This document shows, piece after piece, positions 8,735-16,991 of a stretch of DNA of 33,603 bases (position 1 is the first letter of the stretch; every line of letters begins with the position of its first letter). The position numbers and the translations under genes were made by a program. Source of the stretch: an uncultured Acidobacteriia bacterium. GTDB lineage: Bacteria; Acidobacteriota; Terriglobia; Bryobacterales; Bryobacteraceae. The stretch is from the NCBI GenBank assembly GCA_903923395.1, contig CAIXXM010000091.1, positions 1 through 33,603 of the forward strand, given 5' to 3'. Below the pieces are notes generated by a model that saw only the letters and a program-made list of their open reading frames with translations, was not told where the DNA came from and did no database searches.

Positions 8735-10345
8735 ATGCGCATTCAAACGTTCGATACCACTCTCCGGGACGGCACCCAAGGCGAAGCCGTCTCCTTCACC
8801 GTCGAGGACAAGCTTGCCATTAGCATTAAGCTCGACGAACTGGGTATCGACTACATTGAAGGCGGCTGGCCTGGTTCCAATCCCAAAGACAAAGAGTTCT
8901 TCGCCCGCGCGAAAGACCTCAAACTCAAGCACGCCAAACTCACCGCGTTCGGTTCCACACGCTTCGCACGCAATCCCGTCGAGCAGGACCGCAACGTCAT
9001 CGCCCTGCTCGAAGCCGAAACCCCGGCTATTGCCATCTTCGGCAAGACCTGGGACTTCCATGTCACACAAGCCCTCGGCATCACTCTCGAAGAGAACCTC
9101 ACCCTTATCCGCGAAACTGTTTCTTACCTGAAGCAGCACGGCCGCGAGGTGATCTATGATGCCGAACACTTCTTCGATGGCTATATTCACAACCGTGATT
9201 ACGCCCTCGAAACCCTGCGCGCCGCCAAAGATGCGGGCGCGGACGTGCTCTGCCTCTGTGACACCAACGGCGGCACCATGACCACGCACCTGTCACACAT
9301 CGTGGCCGACGTGCGCGCGCAATTCGATGGCATCATCGGCATCCACGTCCACAACGATTCGGATGTGGCCGTCGCCAACACTCTCGCCGCAGTCGAAGGC
9401 GGTGCCACCCATGTGCAAGGCTGCATGAACGGCTATGGCGAACGCACCGGCAATGCCGCGCTAGCCTCTGTCATCGCGAATCTTGAACTCAAACTCGGCC
9501 ACACCACCATCGGCCCCGATAAGTTACAGGGCCTGACGCAGGTCTGCCGCTATATCGCCGAACTGGCCAACCTGCCGCTGCGCCGCGAACAGCCCTTCGT
9601 CGGCCAATCTGCCTTCGCGCACAAAGGTGGCATCCACGTCAGTGCGGTGATGAAGGATTCGTCCACTTATGAACACATCGCGCCGGAGTTAGTCGGTAAC
9701 CGCCAGCGTGTCTTAGTCAGTGACTTATCCGGCCGCAGCAATGTGGTCTATAAGTTGAAGCAGGCCGGACTCGCCGAGCGACTCAACGAAGAATCCCGCC
9801 GTGACTTACTCGAGCGCATCAAGGAATGCGAGTATCTCGGCTATGATCTCGAAGCCGCTGACGGGACCTTTGAGTTATTCGTCCGCGAAGCTCTCCGCCC
9901 CGGCTCGCACTTCTTCGATATCGAAGGCTACGAAGTGAACATCAAGGCCGGCCACGGTGGACAATCCCGCGCCACTGCCACCGTGAACATTAGCTCGAAC
10001 GATGGTGTCCACTCCGCCACAGCCACAGGCCACGGACCCGTCCATGCCCTCGACGTCTGCCTCCGCCAGTGCCTCGCCAAGCTCTACCCGCAGATCGCTG
10101 ACGTCCGCCTGACGGATTACAAGGTCCGCGTCTTGGACTCGAAGAAGGGCACGGCCGCAAAAGTCCGCGTCTTGGTGGAGTGGTCAGATCACCGCAAGAG
10201 CTGGGCCACCGTCGGCGTTTCAGACGACGTCATCGAAGCCAGCTGGAACGCCATGGTCGACGCACTCCGCCTCGAAATCATGCGCCTCACCGAAACCGAT
10301 TCGGACCTGGATAAAGCCGTCGTGGATTACTGCTGGGGCGTGTAG
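8735..10345 (+). CDS. cimA: (R)-citramalate synthase
   Basis: The 536-residue CimA-type enzyme, which condenses pyruvate and acetyl-CoA to citramalate as the entry to threonine-independent isoleucine synthesis. It starts with FDTTLRDGTQGE, the metal- and substrate-binding N-terminal block shared with isopropylmalate synthase. The sequence DYIEGGWPGSNPKD is typical of the CimA subfamily rather than LeuA. Further features are GIHVHNDSDVAVANT, GCMNGYGERTGNA and AHKGGIHVSAV. The C-terminal allosteric domain (about 395-536) is present. TAAGGA precedes the ATG. Placement after ilvBNC links 2-oxobutyrate supply to the shared pathway. Its last 19 bases overlap the converging doc remnant. Confidence 0.94.
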   Translation: MRIQTFDTTLRDGTQGEAVSFTVEDKLAISIKLDELGIDYIEGGWPGSNPKDKEFFARAKDLKLKHAKLTAFGSTRFARNPVEQDRNVIALLEAETPAIAIFGKTWDFHVTQALGITLEENLTLIRETVSYLKQHGREVIYDAEHFFDGYIHNRDYALETLRAAKDAGADVLCLCDTNGGTMTTHLSHIVADVRAQFDGIIGIHVHNDSDVAVANTLAAVEGGATHVQGCMNGYGERTGNAALASVIANLELKLGHTTIGPDKLQGLTQVCRYIAELANLPLRREQPFVGQSAFAHKGGIHVSAVMKDSSTYEHIAPELVGNRQRVLVSDLSGRSNVVYKLKQAGLAERLNEESRRDLLERIKECEYLGYDLEAADGTFELFVREALRPGSHFFDIEGYEVNIKAGHGGQSRATATVNISSNDGVHSATATGHGPVHALDVCLRQCLAKLYPQIADVRLTDYKVRVLDSKKGTAAKVRVLVEWSDHRKSWATVGVSDDVIEASWNAMVDALRLEIMRLTETDSDLDKAVVDYCWGV

Positions 10346-10709
10346 CGGACGTGGGCCCGCAGCCAGCGGTCGAGCTCTGAAAGCTTCATCGTGCCGGTCT
10401 CATAGAGGTTTGAAAGAAACGAGAAAGCTTCTCCGTCTTGAAATTCAATTTCAATGCCATTGATTTTCAAGAACGCAGCCGTCACGGTGATTGCTGTCCT
10501 CTTGTTGCCGTCGATGAATGGATGGTTTTGAGATAGGCTTTCCCAAAGCGCCGCGGCCTCTTGGACTAGATCTGAGTAGTAGCCGGACTGGGGTCGTGCC
10601 AGTGCAGACTCGAGAGCACCCCGTCGCGCAGTCCGAATTAGCCGCCAAACCTTTCGATGAGCATCGCATGGACGGCTAGTACTTCGTCGAGTAATGGATA
10701 TATCGTCAC
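10327..10709 (-). pseudogene. Fic/Doc-type toxin (death-on-curing), frameshifted
   Basis: The Doc family kinase toxin is recognisable but broken. From the GTG at 10709 the frame reads a Doc N-terminus (LLDEVLAVHAMLIERFGG), then hits a TAA at 10638-10640 where family members continue into FGLRD. FGLRD is present immediately after the stop. Near the run of four C at 10619-10622 the frame then shifts by one base, after which GALESALARPQSGYY and the catalytic motif HPFIDGNKRTA are intact to the end. A stop plus a single-base loss leaves no full-length toxin. The GTG overlaps the antitoxin stop by four bases (GTGA). The 3' end overlaps that of cimA in convergent orientation. A sequencing error would have to explain both lesions. 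Confidence 0.85.
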
Positions 10710-10888
10710 AGCGCGAGGTGTCGGAGAAGTTCGGGATGCTGTCTCGCAAAGTCCTCCGCTGCGCTAAGGAATGGCGATACAGCAGTCTTGTGACGATGCT
10801 CCAGATAGTCGATGAATTGATCCACGGAAGACTGCTCTGCCTCGGAAAGAGATTTCACCCGCTCAATCAATTCCGCTGTATTCCGCAT
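10706..10888 (-). CDS. Antitoxin partner of the Doc remnant
   Basis: A 60-residue small acidic/helical protein (starting MRNTAELIERVKSLSEAEQ) with a C-terminal segment FLSAAEDFARQHPELLRHLA. This resembles antitoxins found next to Doc or PIN toxins in soil bacteria, with an N-terminal DUF2281-like helix and a toxin-binding tail. Its stop overlaps the GTG of the doc remnant, the usual toxin-antitoxin arrangement. GAGG sits just before the ATG, and a TAGAAT -10-like hexamer lies six bases before the start. With the toxin broken, it is an orphan antitoxin. Family assignment is by resemblance and is moderate. Confidence 0.65.
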   Translation of the reverse strand: MRNTAELIERVKSLSEAEQSSVDQFIDYLEHRHKTAVSPFLSAAEDFARQHPELLRHLAL

Positions 10889-10908
10889 AACCTCATTCTA
10901 CCGCCAGA

Positions 10909-10918
10909 ATTCGCGAAT
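10909..10918. promoter_or_regulatory. Palindrome upstream of the antitoxin, possible operator
   Basis: ATTCGCGAAT is a perfect 10-base palindrome located about 20 bases upstream of the antitoxin start and next to a TAGAAT -10-like element. Toxin-antitoxin operons usually autoregulate through such sites. Binding is inferred only. Confidence 0.3.
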
Positions 10919-11080
10919 GGCACGTAGCATTCAGAAACGGCCCCCGGCAAACCCTGCGGCGACGCAAAAGCGCGCTCCCGGAATCGGCTGGTGACACAAT
11001 CTCCCAATGACCAGTCTGTTAATCAAAACTGATCGCTGTCTTTCTTAACGACCAAGCCGCCCTCAACCAAGTGTCATTTG

Positions 11081-11089
11081 TGTTACGAT
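11081..11089 (+). promoter_or_regulatory. Extended -10 element directly before the fusion gene
   Basis: TGTTACGAT matches an extended -10 (TGn followed by TACGAT) and ends nine bases before the ATG at 11099. No SD sequence lies between them, so transcription would begin at or just before the start codon and give a leaderless mRNA. A nearly identical element (TGCTACGAT) precedes the S9 peptidase start at 21843 at eight bases. The same sequence on two unrelated genes supports the call. Confidence 0.5.
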
Positions 11090-11098
11090 TCCCTCCAT

Positions 11099-12658
11099 AT
11101 GAAAAGCGGGTTGACCTTCAAGCAGGCTGATTCGCAGGCCGAATTCGAGCAGATTCACCAACTGAATTATCGGACCTTTGCTGAGGAAATCGGACAGTAC
11201 GCCGCGGATGGGAGCGGCCTGCTCATCGACCGTTTCCATGACCGCAACAAGTACTTCATCGCCCTCCAGTCCGGCCGTGTCATTGGCATGGTGGCCGCGA
11301 ATGACCAGCCTCCCTTCTCTGTCGAAAGCCGTCTCGCCGACCCAGCAATCCTCACATCGCTCGGCGGCCCGTTGCTCGAAGTCAGGCTGCTCGCCGTCGA
11401 ACCAGACTGCCGCAACCGGTTGCTCGTTCCCGGGCTTCTGCTGGAGTTATATCGCTATGCGCGCGCAAACCGCTACTCATACATGATCATCTCGGGCATC
11501 ACCACAAAGCTCCCGATGTACACGCGCCTCGGCTTTCGCGCGCTCGGCCCGGCGGTAGGTTGTGGCGCCGCTGCGTTTGTTCCCATGGCGATGTCACTCG
11601 GCCAGCCGCCCGCGCTCGCTGCCCCTTTGCTGGCAAGGCGTCAGCGCGTGCCCGATCAGCCGCTTCTTAGCTTGATGCCCGGCCCCGTCGAGGTTGCCCA
11701 GGAAGTGCGGGAAGCCTTTCTCCGCCCGCCCATTTCGCACCGTTCGCAAACCTTCTGCGTCGCCTGGCAGCGCGTCGTCAGTGCACTCCGAACTCTGGCC
11801 AGCGGTATGGAAACTGCCGTGATGACAGGCAGCGGCACAACCGGTAACGACGCCGTTGCCTTGCATCTGCAAACCGCCTTTTCTTGCAAACCCGGCCTGA
11901 TTCTCATCAATGGCGAATTCGGGGAACGCCTCGCCGGACAGGCCGCCCGCGCGGGACTTACCTATGAAGAGTTGCGCTGGCCCTGGGGACAGCCCTGGAA
12001 TCTCGAAGCCATCAGCCACGCACTAACCCGCCGGCCCGCCTGGATCTGGGCAGTTCATCTCGAAACCAGCACGGGTATTCTCAACCCGCTCGGCTGGCTG
12101 CGGAATCAAGCCGGCGACATCCCCCTCGCCGCCGATTGTGTGAGCAGTCTCGGGGCAGTGCCCATCCCCCGGGGGCTCTGGATGGCCTCCGGCGTCAGCG
12201 GAAAAGCCCTCGGCTCCTATAGTGGACTTAGTTTTGTCTTTGCGTCCGAGGATGCGCTCGACCGCACCGTGCACGGCTCCTTTCCAGCTACTTTCGATGT
12301 GCGCAGCGCGGTGCTCTGTTCCGGCCCGCGGTTCACCGTTCCTTCCCCCCTTCTCTTTGCCCTCGATGCCGCGCTCGGCAGGCTGGATCTTCCCGGCCAT
12401 AAGGAGAAAGGAACGCTGGTCCGCACTGGTCTTCGAAGCCTCGGGATTACTCCATTGGCGGATGAGCAGCACGCCGCGCCTTGCGTCACCACGTTCACTC
12501 CACCGGATGCGCAGTTTCTCGACCGCTGCCGTGCCCTGGGCTTTGAACCCGGCTGCGGCGGCAGTTATCTCCGGGGCAGGGGCTGGGCGCAGATCGCGAC
12601 CATGGGCAACATACAAACCGCTGATTTACAACGCCTGTTCACAGGATTAGCGCAATGA
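11099..12658 (+). CDS. GNAT/acyltransferase-like domain fused to class V aminotransferase
   Basis: A 519-residue two-domain enzyme. Residues about 1-170 form a GNAT-fold domain reminiscent of N-acyl amino acid synthases (YRTFAEEIGQY near the N-terminus, LLEVRLLAVEPDCRNR, and a late MYTRLGFRALGP). Residues about 185-519 form a PLP-dependent class V aminotransferase of the serine/alanine-glyoxylate type. It begins LLSLMPGPVEVAQEVREAF, with GSGTTGNDAV for phosphate binding, DCVSSLGAVP with the cofactor Asp, and the Schiff-base lysine in SGVSGKALGS (about Lys369). The ATG at 11099 is preferred. A TTG 21 bases upstream would add seven residues but overlaps the -10 element. The stop overlaps the start of the desaturase-like gene by four bases, implying one pathway. 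The substrate is unknown. Confidence 0.85.
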   Translation: MKSGLTFKQADSQAEFEQIHQLNYRTFAEEIGQYAADGSGLLIDRFHDRNKYFIALQSGRVIGMVAANDQPPFSVESRLADPAILTSLGGPLLEVRLLAVEPDCRNRLLVPGLLLELYRYARANRYSYMIISGITTKLPMYTRLGFRALGPAVGCGAAAFVPMAMSLGQPPALAAPLLARRQRVPDQPLLSLMPGPVEVAQEVREAFLRPPISHRSQTFCVAWQRVVSALRTLASGMETAVMTGSGTTGNDAVALHLQTAFSCKPGLILINGEFGERLAGQAARAGLTYEELRWPWGQPWNLEAISHALTRRPAWIWAVHLETSTGILNPLGWLRNQAGDIPLAADCVSSLGAVPIPRGLWMASGVSGKALGSYSGLSFVFASEDALDRTVHGSFPATFDVRSAVLCSGPRFTVPSPLLFALDAALGRLDLPGHKEKGTLVRTGLRSLGITPLADEQHAAPCVTTFTPPDAQFLDRCRALGFEPGCGGSYLRGRGWAQIATMGNIQTADLQRLFTGLAQ

Positions 12659-13479
12659 GTTCTCTCTGGCGCAGACTGATTCAGAGCAGATACGCAGCGG
12701 CGATCACCCCGGGTCTCTTGTTTACGCTTGCATGTATCTATGCCTGGCTGCTTTTCCGGGTGCCAATCCTGTACGCATTTATCCCGTGCGTGATTACAGC
12801 ACACCGGATTGGCATTCTACTGCACGAGTTCATCCATGGTATTCCGTTCCGCCGCTACCGCTGGAACCATAACATCGTGACGCTGTTTGACGGGCTCCTG
12901 CTGCTCTGGGGTGCCATGGAGGTCTTTCGCGGTACTCACCTGGCTCATCATAAGTGGCTGAACTCGCCATTGGACCCCGCGCGGGAGTCGGAAGGCCGTA
13001 CACGCGGCAAAGGTTTCTTCGCAACGCTCGCCGCGCTGGAAACGGTTCAGGCTCTGGTCTATCTCAGGGAAGCGCTGGGAGGCAGAAAGCCCTATGTGCG
13101 GCGAAAGCGGGTATTTGCGGCGATGCTCCTTTCCCTGCTGATAACAATTCTTCTTCTCAAAACCGGTCACGTGGATGTGGTCTGGAAGATGCTCGCTGTT
13201 ACTCTGTTCACGACCCTGGTTCCTATCTCCCTGCGCGGCGCTGTGGAACATTACAGTTATCCAGGCGACCCAGCCTCCACGAATGAATACCGGGTCAGAC
13301 TGCCTCTCTTCAATCTGAACCGGCATGTCCACCATCACGAGGCTCCATTCGTCCCGTGGTATCTATTGGAGTTCCGGACAGAAAGGCCGCTGCCCAACCG
13401 TTGCTATTACACACACTGGTTTCGCGTCTACATCACCCGGGAATTTACTCTGATGAAAGCGGACCCAGACCAATCGTGA
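12655..13479 (+). CDS. Membrane fatty-acid-desaturase-like di-iron enzyme
   Basis: A 274-residue integral membrane protein of the fatty acid desaturase/hydroxylase superfamily. The three histidine boxes are visible: HEFIHG (57-62), HLAHHKW (95-101) and HVHHHEAPF (224-232). Additional histidines at 199 (VEHY) and 254 are candidates for the eighth ligand. Hydrophobic segments lie at about 18-56, 72-92, 152-170 and 178-193. Members use a non-haem di-iron centre to desaturate or hydroxylate lipids, carotenoids or small amino compounds. The start overlaps the aminotransferase fusion gene by four bases, so it probably acts on that enzyme's product or on a lipid carrying it. It is shorter than typical acyl-CoA desaturases (~320-380). 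Confidence 0.85.
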   Translation: MSSLWRRLIQSRYAAAITPGLLFTLACIYAWLLFRVPILYAFIPCVITAHRIGILLHEFIHGIPFRRYRWNHNIVTLFDGLLLLWGAMEVFRGTHLAHHKWLNSPLDPARESEGRTRGKGFFATLAALETVQALVYLREALGGRKPYVRRKRVFAAMLLSLLITILLLKTGHVDVVWKMLAVTLFTTLVPISLRGAVEHYSYPGDPASTNEYRVRLPLFNLNRHVHHHEAPFVPWYLLEFRTERPLPNRCYYTHWFRVYITREFTLMKADPDQS

Positions 13480-13504
13480 AACTGCTTTTGGAGTTAGCCG
13501 AACC

Positions 13505-14428
13505 TTACGCCGCATTCCATCCGTAAAGCTTTCGCGTGTTTGCCCAGACCAGCTTCCGAAAGATTGCCGGTGTTGTGGAACGCTGCAGCAGTCCCAGTGT
13601 CTCGCGCGCCACACACTTTCCTGCCAGACGGCTCGCAGCAGGGTTGTTCGCCTGTGACGTCCCGCCGCCATGCCCGTCGGAGCAGGAGCAGTCACTCCCG
13701 AACATCAACTTATTCTGGTGCCGCCGCAGGAAATCGACCGTAAATGCCGGGGTGCGCGAAAGTCCATTGTTACCCGAATTCGCTGATAGATCGCCGTATA
13801 AGTTCGCATAGTCCGAAAGCAACTTATCCGTGATCCCGCCCGGCTTCACGGGTCCTGCGGGATACGCAGCCTCCTCCGCATAGTCCACTGAGATATTGGC
13901 CCAGAAGGCATCGCAATGTCCCACGAACTTAGTCTTTGGATTCGCCTTCAACACCGCTTCAAACCGCTTGAAGCCGGAACTCCACTTACCCTCTCCGGGG
14001 AAGTGATCCACCTCTTGAAAGTGAACCAGCACCGGCACATTCCGCTCCGCCGCGAAGGCATACATGCGCTTCAACTCTGGACCATCCGCCTCCACATGTG
14101 ACTTCAATTCCCCCAGCGCGATGGCCCCCAGATCCAGCGCCGCCGCCAGTTTCGCCTCGGCCCCCGGTTGCGTCAAATTCGCACTGGCTGACCACCGGAA
14201 CTTCCCCGGATATTTCTCGCAGGCATCCCTCGCACGGTCATAGGCATTCTCACCCGTGAGCAGAATGGCGTGCGTGATCCCGCTGCCGGCCATATGGGTC
14301 AGATTCGCATCAATGGTCTGCCGCATGTGGCAGTGGATATCAATGACCGGACTGCCCCACTCGTGCTTCTCCTGCGCGGGCAAAGAGGCGGAGGCGGCAC
14401 CGAACAGCAGACTTCTACGGGTGATCAT
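13505..14428 (-). CDS. Tat-exported amidohydrolase family protein
   Basis: A 307-residue TIM-barrel metal hydrolase of the amidohydrolase_2 group (PF04909-like). The N-terminus ITRRSLLFGAASASLPA is a twin-arginine signal. Metal-site candidates are His32 and His34 (DIHCH), His136 (PVLVHFQEV), His171 (KFVGHCD) and Asp246 (MFGSDCS). This group includes decarboxylases and lactonases such as ACMSD, so the reaction may be C-C cleavage rather than amide hydrolysis. It is the last of three closely spaced genes, 25 bases after the kynureninase-like enzyme. Periplasmic location separates it from its cytoplasmic neighbour, so their shared pathway is uncertain. Confidence 0.85.
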   Translation of the reverse strand: MITRRSLLFGAASASLPAQEKHEWGSPVIDIHCHMRQTIDANLTHMAGSGITHAILLTGENAYDRARDACEKYPGKFRWSASANLTQPGAEAKLAAALDLGAIALGELKSHVEADGPELKRMYAFAAERNVPVLVHFQEVDHFPGEGKWSSGFKRFEAVLKANPKTKFVGHCDAFWANISVDYAEEAAYPAGPVKPGGITDKLLSDYANLYGDLSANSGNNGLSRTPAFTVDFLRRHQNKLMFGSDCSCSDGHGGGTSQANNPAASRLAGKCVARETLGLLQRSTTPAIFRKLVWANTRKLYGWNAA

Positions 14429-14453
14429 GCCCGAGAGTTATATCAAATGCGCC

Positions 14454-15599
14454 CTAACCGCGCACAATTTCGGCGATGGCTTGAATCGTCTGATCCAGTT
14501 CTTCATCCGTCGTGTAGAAATGCGGTGCGATCCGCACTCCCGCGCCGGGACGGTAATCCACCAGGATTTCGCGGCGAGCCAGTTCCTTCACTACTGCCTT
14601 GCCCCCGGGAACCTTGAGAATCACCACACCGCCGCGCTGCTCTGGATCGCGGGGCGTATTGATTCCGAACCCCGCCGCTTCCGCCAGCAGGATCAGCAAC
14701 TGCGTCTGGCGCACCGATTTTTCACGGATCGCCTCCACCCCAATCTCATTCACAATCTGGTAGCCGCTGCGGGCCGAGTACAGCGCCGGAACACCAGGCG
14801 TACCGTTCAGAAAGCGGAAGGCATCATCCGCAAAATCAATCTCTCCGCCGGCAAACGCAAACGGCTCCCGGTGCGCCATCCAGCCAGTCGCCACCGGGTT
14901 CAGCTTCGGCCACAGATCGCGGCGCACATAGAGATAGCCCGCGCCGGGACCGCCGCAGAGCCACTTCACGGACCCGCCCGTGGCGAAGTCCACATTGAGT
15001 TCGCGGACGTTCAGCGGCACGCAACCGGCCGATTGATAGAGGTCCGCAATCACAATGGCACCAACGGCATGCGCTTTCTCCACAATCGCGCGCAGATCCT
15101 GTTTATAGGAACTGCGGAACGCCACGTGGGAGACGGAGACCAGCAGGGTATCGTCCTGGATGGCATCGAGCAGAATCTCCGTCGGCAGCGTCATGCCATC
15201 GGGTGATTCCGCCACTCGGATCTTCGCGCCCTGCCGCGTCAGCCCGTGATAGACGTAATCGTTCGAAGGGAAGTTCAATCCATCCGTCACCAGCACATTC
15301 CGCTTGCCGTTCCAATCCAGGCAGGACGTCACAATGGACTGGCAGATGGACACATTCTGGTGCATCACCACTTCCCCCTCACCCGCGCCGATGATGGTGC
15401 CGATGAGGTTGCCCGTGGTGACTGGAAGGTCCCACCAGCCCTCTTCCCAGGCCCGTATGCCGCGCGATGCCCAGGTGTCCGTAAACTCCTGCATAGCCGC
15501 CGCCGTTCGCTGTGGCATGGCCCCCAGCGAGTGGCTGATCATATACGTCGTGTGGCTGAGAATTGGGAATTCCTTGCGCCAGGCAAGCAGAGGGTCCAT
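14454..15599 (-). CDS. Kynureninase-like class V aminotransferase-fold PLP enzyme
   Basis: A 381-residue PLP enzyme of fold type I, class V. The Schiff-base lysine lies in GGSVKWLCGGPGAGYLYVR (Lys212), a pattern close to kynureninase and isopenicillin-N epimerase-like proteins. The cofactor aspartate is in VIADLYQSAG (Asp186). An aromatic-rich N-terminus (MISHSLGAMP) also fits kynureninase-like proteins. True kynureninase is usually near 400-420 residues. Without comparison I cannot say whether this cleaves kynurenine or another beta-substituted amino acid. It lies five bases after the permease gene, suggesting that the imported amino acid is its substrate. Confidence 0.8.
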   Translation of the reverse strand: MDPLLAWRKEFPILSHTTYMISHSLGAMPQRTAAAMQEFTDTWASRGIRAWEEGWWDLPVTTGNLIGTIIGAGEGEVVMHQNVSICQSIVTSCLDWNGKRNVLVTDGLNFPSNDYVYHGLTRQGAKIRVAESPDGMTLPTEILLDAIQDDTLLVSVSHVAFRSSYKQDLRAIVEKAHAVGAIVIADLYQSAGCVPLNVRELNVDFATGGSVKWLCGGPGAGYLYVRRDLWPKLNPVATGWMAHREPFAFAGGEIDFADDAFRFLNGTPGVPALYSARSGYQIVNEIGVEAIREKSVRQTQLLILLAEAAGFGINTPRDPEQRGGVVILKVPGGKAVVKELARREILVDYRPGAGVRIAPHFYTTDEELDQTIQAIAEIVRG

Positions 15600-15604
15600 T
15601 GCTT

Positions 15605-16966
15605 TTATCTTAGCGGGCGCTGCACGGGCCGGAGCTTCCAGACTGCCGCGAGCAACAGCACCAGAGGGATGCCGTAAACCAGCGTCATCCGGAACTCATT
15701 CGTAAATGCCGTGGTGATCAGAATCGCCAGCATCAAGCCCGCCCCCAGCAGGCTGGTGACCGGATAGCCCCACATACGGAAGACCAGCACGTCTGCTTGG
15801 TGGGCGCGGCGAAAGTAGAGATGCGTCACAAAGATCATGAGCCAGGTAAACATCGCGCCAAACATCGATATGGCCATCATCAGCGTGAAGGCCTGTGCCG
15901 GGAACAGCGCATTCAGCACGGTCGCGAGCCCAATCCCGATGGAGGAGAACAGCAAGGCCCAAACCGGCGTGCCGCGGGAACTCAAGACACCGAAACGCCG
16001 TGGCGCATCGCCTGCCCGGGCCAGGCTGAACATCATGCGTGTGGTGATGTACAACTGGCTGTTCATGGCGGAAAGTGCCGCCACCAGGATCACGAAATTC
16101 ACCACATCCGCCGCGTAAGGCACATGCGATTGCGCCATCACCGTTACGAACGGGCTCTCGCCTTTGCCGGATTCTGTCCACGGCACAATCGCGAGAATGA
16201 TCCCGAGGCTGAGCAGATAAAACACCACCAAACGCACCACCGTGGAGCGGAAAGCCTTCGTGATGGCCCGCTGCGGATCTTCCGCTTCGCCCGCGGCCAC
16301 GGCAATCATTTCAATACTCAGATAGCTGAAGATGGAGACAATCACGGCCAGCCACATCCCGCTGAAGCCCTTGGGAAAGAAGCCGCCATGCGCGCTGTAG
16401 TTATGGAAGCCAGTGCCTGCCACAGCCACGCCGCCGAGCACGATAAAGACCAGAATCGCCACCACCTTGAGTGTCGAAAAGGCATACTCCACCGTGCCGA
16501 AAACCTTCACATTCAGGGCATTCACCACAATGAGAATGTCTGAGAACAGCAGAATCCAGACCCAGCCCGGCACTCCCGCAAACCAGAAGCGCATATAAGA
16601 GGCGATCGCGGTCACTTCCGCGCCAACAGCGAAGACGATCGCACTCCAATAGGCATACCGGACCAGATACCCGGCCAGCGGATGGATATAAAACTCAGCC
16701 CAGGCCCCAAAGGAACCCGATGTGGGATGCACTACGGTCATCTCCGCCAGACAGCCCATCAGCAGCAGCGTGATGAACGCACCAATGGCATAACTGACAA
16801 TCACGGAAGGTCCGGCGAAACCAATGGCGAAGCTGCTGCCCAGGAACAGGCCTGTGCCAATCGCGCCGCCGATGGCGATCATGGTCAACTGTGCCGAAGT
16901 CAGCCCGCGGCTCAGCCCTTGTTCCCGGTCTGTGATGGTGTCGAAATCTGGTTGATGCCGGGTCAT
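15605..16966 (-). CDS. Amino acid permease (APC superfamily)
   Basis: A 453-residue inner-membrane transporter with about twelve hydrophobic segments. The substrate-binding first helix reads IGGAIGTGLFLGSSFAIG, typical of the AAT branch of APC permeases. The conserved loop SGSFGAWAEFYIHPLAGY follows. These proteins import amino acids with protons, and specificity cannot be read from sequence. It is the first gene of a probable minus-strand operon with the kynureninase-like enzyme five bases downstream and the amidohydrolase after it. It is separated from pckG upstream by a hairpin. Confidence 0.92.
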   Translation of the reverse strand: MTRHQPDFDTITDREQGLSRGLTSAQLTMIAIGGAIGTGLFLGSSFAIGFAGPSVIVSYAIGAFITLLLMGCLAEMTVVHPTSGSFGAWAEFYIHPLAGYLVRYAYWSAIVFAVGAEVTAIASYMRFWFAGVPGWVWILLFSDILIVVNALNVKVFGTVEYAFSTLKVVAILVFIVLGGVAVAGTGFHNYSAHGGFFPKGFSGMWLAVIVSIFSYLSIEMIAVAAGEAEDPQRAITKAFRSTVVRLVVFYLLSLGIILAIVPWTESGKGESPFVTVMAQSHVPYAADVVNFVILVAALSAMNSQLYITTRMMFSLARAGDAPRRFGVLSSRGTPVWALLFSSIGIGLATVLNALFPAQAFTLMMAISMFGAMFTWLMIFVTHLYFRRAHQADVLVFRMWGYPVTSLLGAGLMLAILITTAFTNEFRMTLVYGIPLVLLLAAVWKLRPVQRPLR

Positions 16967-16991
16967 AACGGGATCACACCCTTTCGGTTCC

